DNA of 8,262 nucleotides from positions 1-8,262 of the forward strand of contig JAKAAJ010000050.1 of the NCBI GenBank assembly GCA_021802365.1, read 5' to 3'. The position numbers and the translations under genes are program-made. Below are positions 6,021 through 8,262 of the stretch, piece by piece. This DNA comes from Thermoplasmata archaeon. Lineage in GTDB: Archaea > Thermoplasmatota > Thermoplasmata > Thermoplasmatales > Thermoplasmataceae. The notes beneath the pieces are model-generated. The model made no database searches and was not told where the DNA came from. It was given only the letters and a program-made list of their open reading frames with translations. How positions within the stretch are numbered: the first letter of the stretch is position 1; every line of letters begins with the position of its first letter.

Positions 6021-7175
6021 ATGGCGGAACAGGTAAGTGAGGAATCATTGCGGGTGTTGCGTTCTGTATTCTATGACCTTTTTGATTCATTGATATATTC
6101 CCAAAGGGCATCTGATGCCTCCAAGGATCTTGAAGGACTGAAGGCAGGCGAAAACGACAGAAAGAAGAGGGTAGACCAGCTTCAATCAGATCTGGTCGGG
6201 CTCATCAATATTTACAGCCAGGAGGAGAAGAGTGCATTCTTCCAGGGAATAAAAGAAACTCTGATGAAATTCATTTCTGCAACACTTGACGATTTCAAAA
6301 AGAAAATTGCGCCATCTAACAGTGATCAGATTGCTGCAAAGGAAGAGGAAGTAAAGGCTTACAGAGCAAAGAGCACACGTGCCATTGAGGTCTTCCTTTC
6401 CAGAAATTATATTCCTGTAAATGATGGTGAGGTTTCTCTTAAATTCCTGAATGGTGGATATGAGTGCCGCTATCGTGCCAACTGCCCCAGAGATCTGGAA
6501 TACGAATTCCTTCTTGACACATCTGAAATTGAATTCCTCCGGTCAAGACTTTATCCATCTTCATTCCAGAAGGGGATAAGAGTACCCGTAAGGCTAGGTA
6601 AAAGCTGGATGAGCAAGGACCCGGTTCCTGACTTTGAACGCCTTGATGAATATTACATATCATCCTCAAATTTATCAAGCGGAGACCTTTTCATAAAACT
6701 TGCACATGATGAGGCCGGTTCTGAGATCAGGATTCACCAGACAAATGCAGATGTCAGCTCTTTCCTGGAAGTTGAATATCAGGATTCTCTAGGTAAGGTA
6801 TCGGTGACATCTGAGCCGGCCCTGAATGGGAACCTGGAGAGAGACGGTATTCTGACAATCTGCAGGCAGATGAGGAACAGCCTGGAAATGCTGAAGGAGA
6901 AGAAGCTGCGCCTTTCCTCCCTGACCTTGAGGGATTCCAGCATACTTGAAACACAGAACTATTCATCGCTGATAACAACCATAATTGAGATTCTTCTGCC
7001 GGGAATAAAGGATGCATTTGCTGCAATCGTGACAGGTTCAATCAAACCTTCCGAACAGCAGATAATATCGAAGGATCAGATAATAGACAGACTCAAGCTC
7101 GTACCTGATATAGCCCCGGCAATCACTGCGATGTTCGGTTTCCAGGGACTTCTTGACGGAATGGGAAACAATTGA
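6021..7175 (+). CDS. Uncharacterised 384-residue soluble protein with helical/coiled-coil N-terminus
   Basis: I do not recognise a family. The first 125 residues or so are highly charged and helical, with a probable coiled coil through DLEGLKAGENDRKKRVDQLQ (36-55) and KEEEVKAYRAKSTRAIEVFL (107-126). A middle part of about 130-265 looks beta-rich (EVSLKFLNGGYECRYRANC, IRVPVRLGKSW, DLFIKLAHDEAGSEIRIHQ). A third, mostly helical part (270-384) includes a hydrophobic segment near 316-340 and ends in MFGFQGLLDGMGNN. No signal peptide, no clear membrane anchor and no catalytic motif are evident; C149, C155 and C281 are the only cysteines. The start is set by the AGGTGG sequence 7 nt upstream. It is followed 11 bp later by a DCC-family thiol oxidoreductase, most likely in one transcript. 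A structural or scaffold role would fit the coiled coil but is speculation. Confidence 0.75.
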   Translation: MAEQVSEESLRVLRSVFYDLFDSLIYSQRASDASKDLEGLKAGENDRKKRVDQLQSDLVGLINIYSQEEKSAFFQGIKETLMKFISATLDDFKKKIAPSNSDQIAAKEEEVKAYRAKSTRAIEVFLSRNYIPVNDGEVSLKFLNGGYECRYRANCPRDLEYEFLLDTSEIEFLRSRLYPSSFQKGIRVPVRLGKSWMSKDPVPDFERLDEYYISSSNLSSGDLFIKLAHDEAGSEIRIHQTNADVSSFLEVEYQDSLGKVSVTSEPALNGNLERDGILTICRQMRNSLEMLKEKKLRLSSLTLRDSSILETQNYSSLITTIIEILLPGIKDAFAAIVTGSIKPSEQQIISKDQIIDRLKLVPDIAPAITAMFGFQGLLDGMGNN

Positions 7176-7186
7176 GATAAAGTGAT

Positions 7187-7564
7187 ATGGACAGATATAC
7201 AGTTTTCTATGATGAGTTCTGCCCTTTCTGCAACTTTTCTGTGAAGGTCCTGAGGAGATTCGATGTACTGCACAGAATGGATTTTCAGGGTATGGTGGAA
7301 TATTCAAAGAAAAACAGGATTCCCGTAGAGGATTTGATGAATTCCGGAATACAGGTACAGACCCCTGAGGGAAGAAGATATTTCCGGATGAGGGCCATTT
7401 CACTCCTCACGCTGCGTTCCCCTCCACTTTTCCTGATTTCTCTGGCGGCAGATTTTCTCATTCTTGCAGGGCTGGGAGAAGGCGTTTATGAGTTTGTGGC
7501 AAGCAGAAGGTACAGCATCCCTATACCGGGAAATTCCCAAAGGCACAGGAGAGGGTCTCTTTAA
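7187..7564 (+). CDS. DCC family (DUF393) thiol-disulfide oxidoreductase-like protein (125 aa)
   Basis: The N-terminus YTVFYDEFCPFCNFSVKVLRRFD carries the family's YDxxCxxC signature, with C12-P-F-C15 as the thioredoxin-like redox pair; the common form is YDGxCPFC, here YDEFCPFC. The remainder, including RYFRMRAISLLTLRSPPLFL and the nonpolar stretch LISLAADFLILAG, matches the usual DUF393 pattern of an aromatic beta segment followed by hydrophobic helices. Length is typical. A disulfide exchange role is predicted from the motif; no substrate is established for the family as far as I know. It starts 11 bp after the preceding stop, without a strong Shine-Dalgarno sequence, so it probably depends on coupling with the 384-residue gene. 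Its stop overlaps that of the convergent ThiI gene by 4 bp. Confidence 0.85.
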   Translation: MDRYTVFYDEFCPFCNFSVKVLRRFDVLHRMDFQGMVEYSKKNRIPVEDLMNSGIQVQTPEGRRYFRMRAISLLTLRSPPLFLISLAADFLILAGLGEGVYEFVASRRYSIPIPGNSQRHRRGSL

Positions 7565-7593
7565 TTTCTTATCTTTCTATCCACTTTATTTCG
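7556..7593 (+). terminator. Possible archaeal T-rich terminator for the 384-residue/DCC pair
   Basis: The plus strand reads a pyrimidine-rich tract (tctctttaatttcttatctt followed by tctatccactttatttcg) from the end of the DCC gene into the 3' end of the convergent ThiI gene. Archaeal RNA polymerase can stop at such oligo-T-rich stretches without a hairpin. There is no run longer than three T, so the call is weak. Confidence 0.25.
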
Positions 7594-8262
7594 CAGTAAA
7601 TCTATGGGAACGAAATAGGACTCCCTTCCCATCTTCCTTGCAACTCCAGCAGCATAGGCACTCTGAAGTCCTTTTGAACAGTAAAACACAAGTGGCCTGT
7701 CTGGTTGATTCTCCTGCTTAAGTGTATCCTTCAACTGTCTTAACCCTATATTTCTCGCGCCAGGGTAGTGCCATTCCCTGTAATCCATGGGGCTCCTGAG
7801 ATCGAATGTAAGTGACTGATCCGGGATATTCTCGCACAGAAGGCTGGTCTTTTCAAGCGAATCGATGACATCATCGATCTCTGAAGGGCTGATCTGAACC
7901 CTTGATTTTATCATATCATCCAACCCAATTATGCCGGCAAAATCAGTTCTGACTATCTCCGGGTCAGCCCTGAGAACAACCTCCTGGGAAAAGAGAGAGC
8001 AGAATTCACCCATGTTTGTCTTAGGGAAAGTTCCAATCTTCCTGGCTACCTCAGTTATCTCATCCTTATCCATTCCCACAAGAGGCCTGAAGACAGGAAA
8101 GTCAAAACCGGCATTAATAGCCATCAGGTTGGCAGGTGTCTGCGAGGAGACCTGCCCAATGGATTCACCGGTCACTATTCCGTTTCCGTTTTTTTCAATG
8201 GCAATCTTCTTTGCAATCTCATAGAGGGTTCTCTTGTAAGTTATGTTTGGTATTCGGACCTT
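7561..8262 (-). CDS. thiI: ThiI, tRNA 4-thiouridine synthetase with C-terminal rhodanese domain, 5'-partial
   Basis: The frame is open to the right edge, so the N-terminus (ferredoxin-like, THUMP and the ATP-binding PP-loop) is outside the window; a GTG at 8175 is internal. Visible, counting from the edge: the end of the ATP-pyrophosphatase domain with TGESIGQVSSQT (31-42), VFRPLVGMDKDEI (57-69) and IGTF, all typical of ThiI. NMGEFCSLF follows, with C88 at the place of the E. coli Cys344 partner. The rhodanese domain ends in VFYCSKGLQSAYAAG, with C195 as the persulfide cysteine (E. coli Cys456). In the E. coli enzyme U8 of tRNA is adenylated and then thiolated from the persulfide, with a disulfide between the two cysteines as intermediate; this also supplies sulfur for thiazole in bacteria. 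Both cysteines are kept, so the same chemistry is likely. It is cytoplasmic. Confidence 0.92.
   Translation of the reverse strand, partial: KVRIPNITYKRTLYEIAKKIAIEKNGNGIVTGESIGQVSSQTPANLMAINAGFDFPVFRPLVGMDKDEITEVARKIGTFPKTNMGEFCSLFSQEVVLRADPEIVRTDFAGIIGLDDMIKSRVQISPSEIDDVIDSLEKTSLLCENIPDQSLTFDLRSPMDYREWHYPGARNIGLRQLKDTLKQENQPDRPLVFYCSKGLQSAYAAGVARKMGRESYFVPIDLLRNKVDRKIRN

Noticed and set aside
1..8262. CRISPR array, tRNA, rRNA, insertion sequence or phage genes
   Set aside because: No regularly spaced repeats, no recognisable cloverleaf or rRNA segment, and no transposase, integrase or terminal inverted repeats were seen on either strand.

Overview
The window looks like a piece of a euryarchaeal chromosome, most likely from a Thermoplasmatales-type acidophile. 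The evidence is indirect. There is a HTH_10 (bacterio-opsin activator type) regulator, a ThiI with a rhodanese tail, and a heavily glycosylatable extracytoplasmic copper-type protein. TATA-like boxes sit about 20-32 bp upstream of starts that lack a Shine-Dalgarno sequence, which suggests leaderless mRNAs. AGA/AGG (Arg) and ATA (Ile) codons are common. No rRNA or tRNA marker is present, so genus and species cannot be fixed.

Layout from left to right: (i) the end of a SLOG/LOG-like nucleotide-binding protein of the TIGR00725 type on the plus strand, cut by the left edge. (ii) A minus-strand pair: a 159-residue small membrane protein followed 6 bp later by a 610-residue APC-superfamily amino acid permease, with a promoter at about 2921-2944 that carries an inverted repeat around its TATA-like box. 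(iii) A second minus-strand pair: a secreted or anchored cupredoxin with a CuA-like but incomplete metal site, followed by a polytopic membrane protein of about 497 residues whose only three cysteines form a C-x-C-x2-C motif. (iv) A divergent 107-bp control region with three imperfect GxxCxxGCCTTA repeats and a palindrome over a TATA-like box. It leads to (v) a HTH_10 regulator with a cysteine-rich sensor half, on the plus strand. (vi) A plus-strand pair: a 384-residue protein of unknown function and a DCC-family (DUF393) thiol oxidoreductase. (vii) On the minus strand, the C-terminal part of ThiI (tRNA 4-thiouridine synthetase) with a rhodanese domain, cut by the right edge and sharing a 4-bp TTAA tail overlap with the DCC gene.

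The most coherent possible system is the middle block: the cupredoxin, its Cys-motif membrane partner and the divergent cysteine-containing regulator, with repeated sites in the shared promoter. I infer a regulated copper- or redox-related electron-transfer or metal-handling module at the cell surface. The sequence shows the gene order, the motifs and the repeats; the function and the regulatory link are inference. Genes fill nearly everything: the longest gap is 111 bp, so no stretch over 300 bp lacks a gene.
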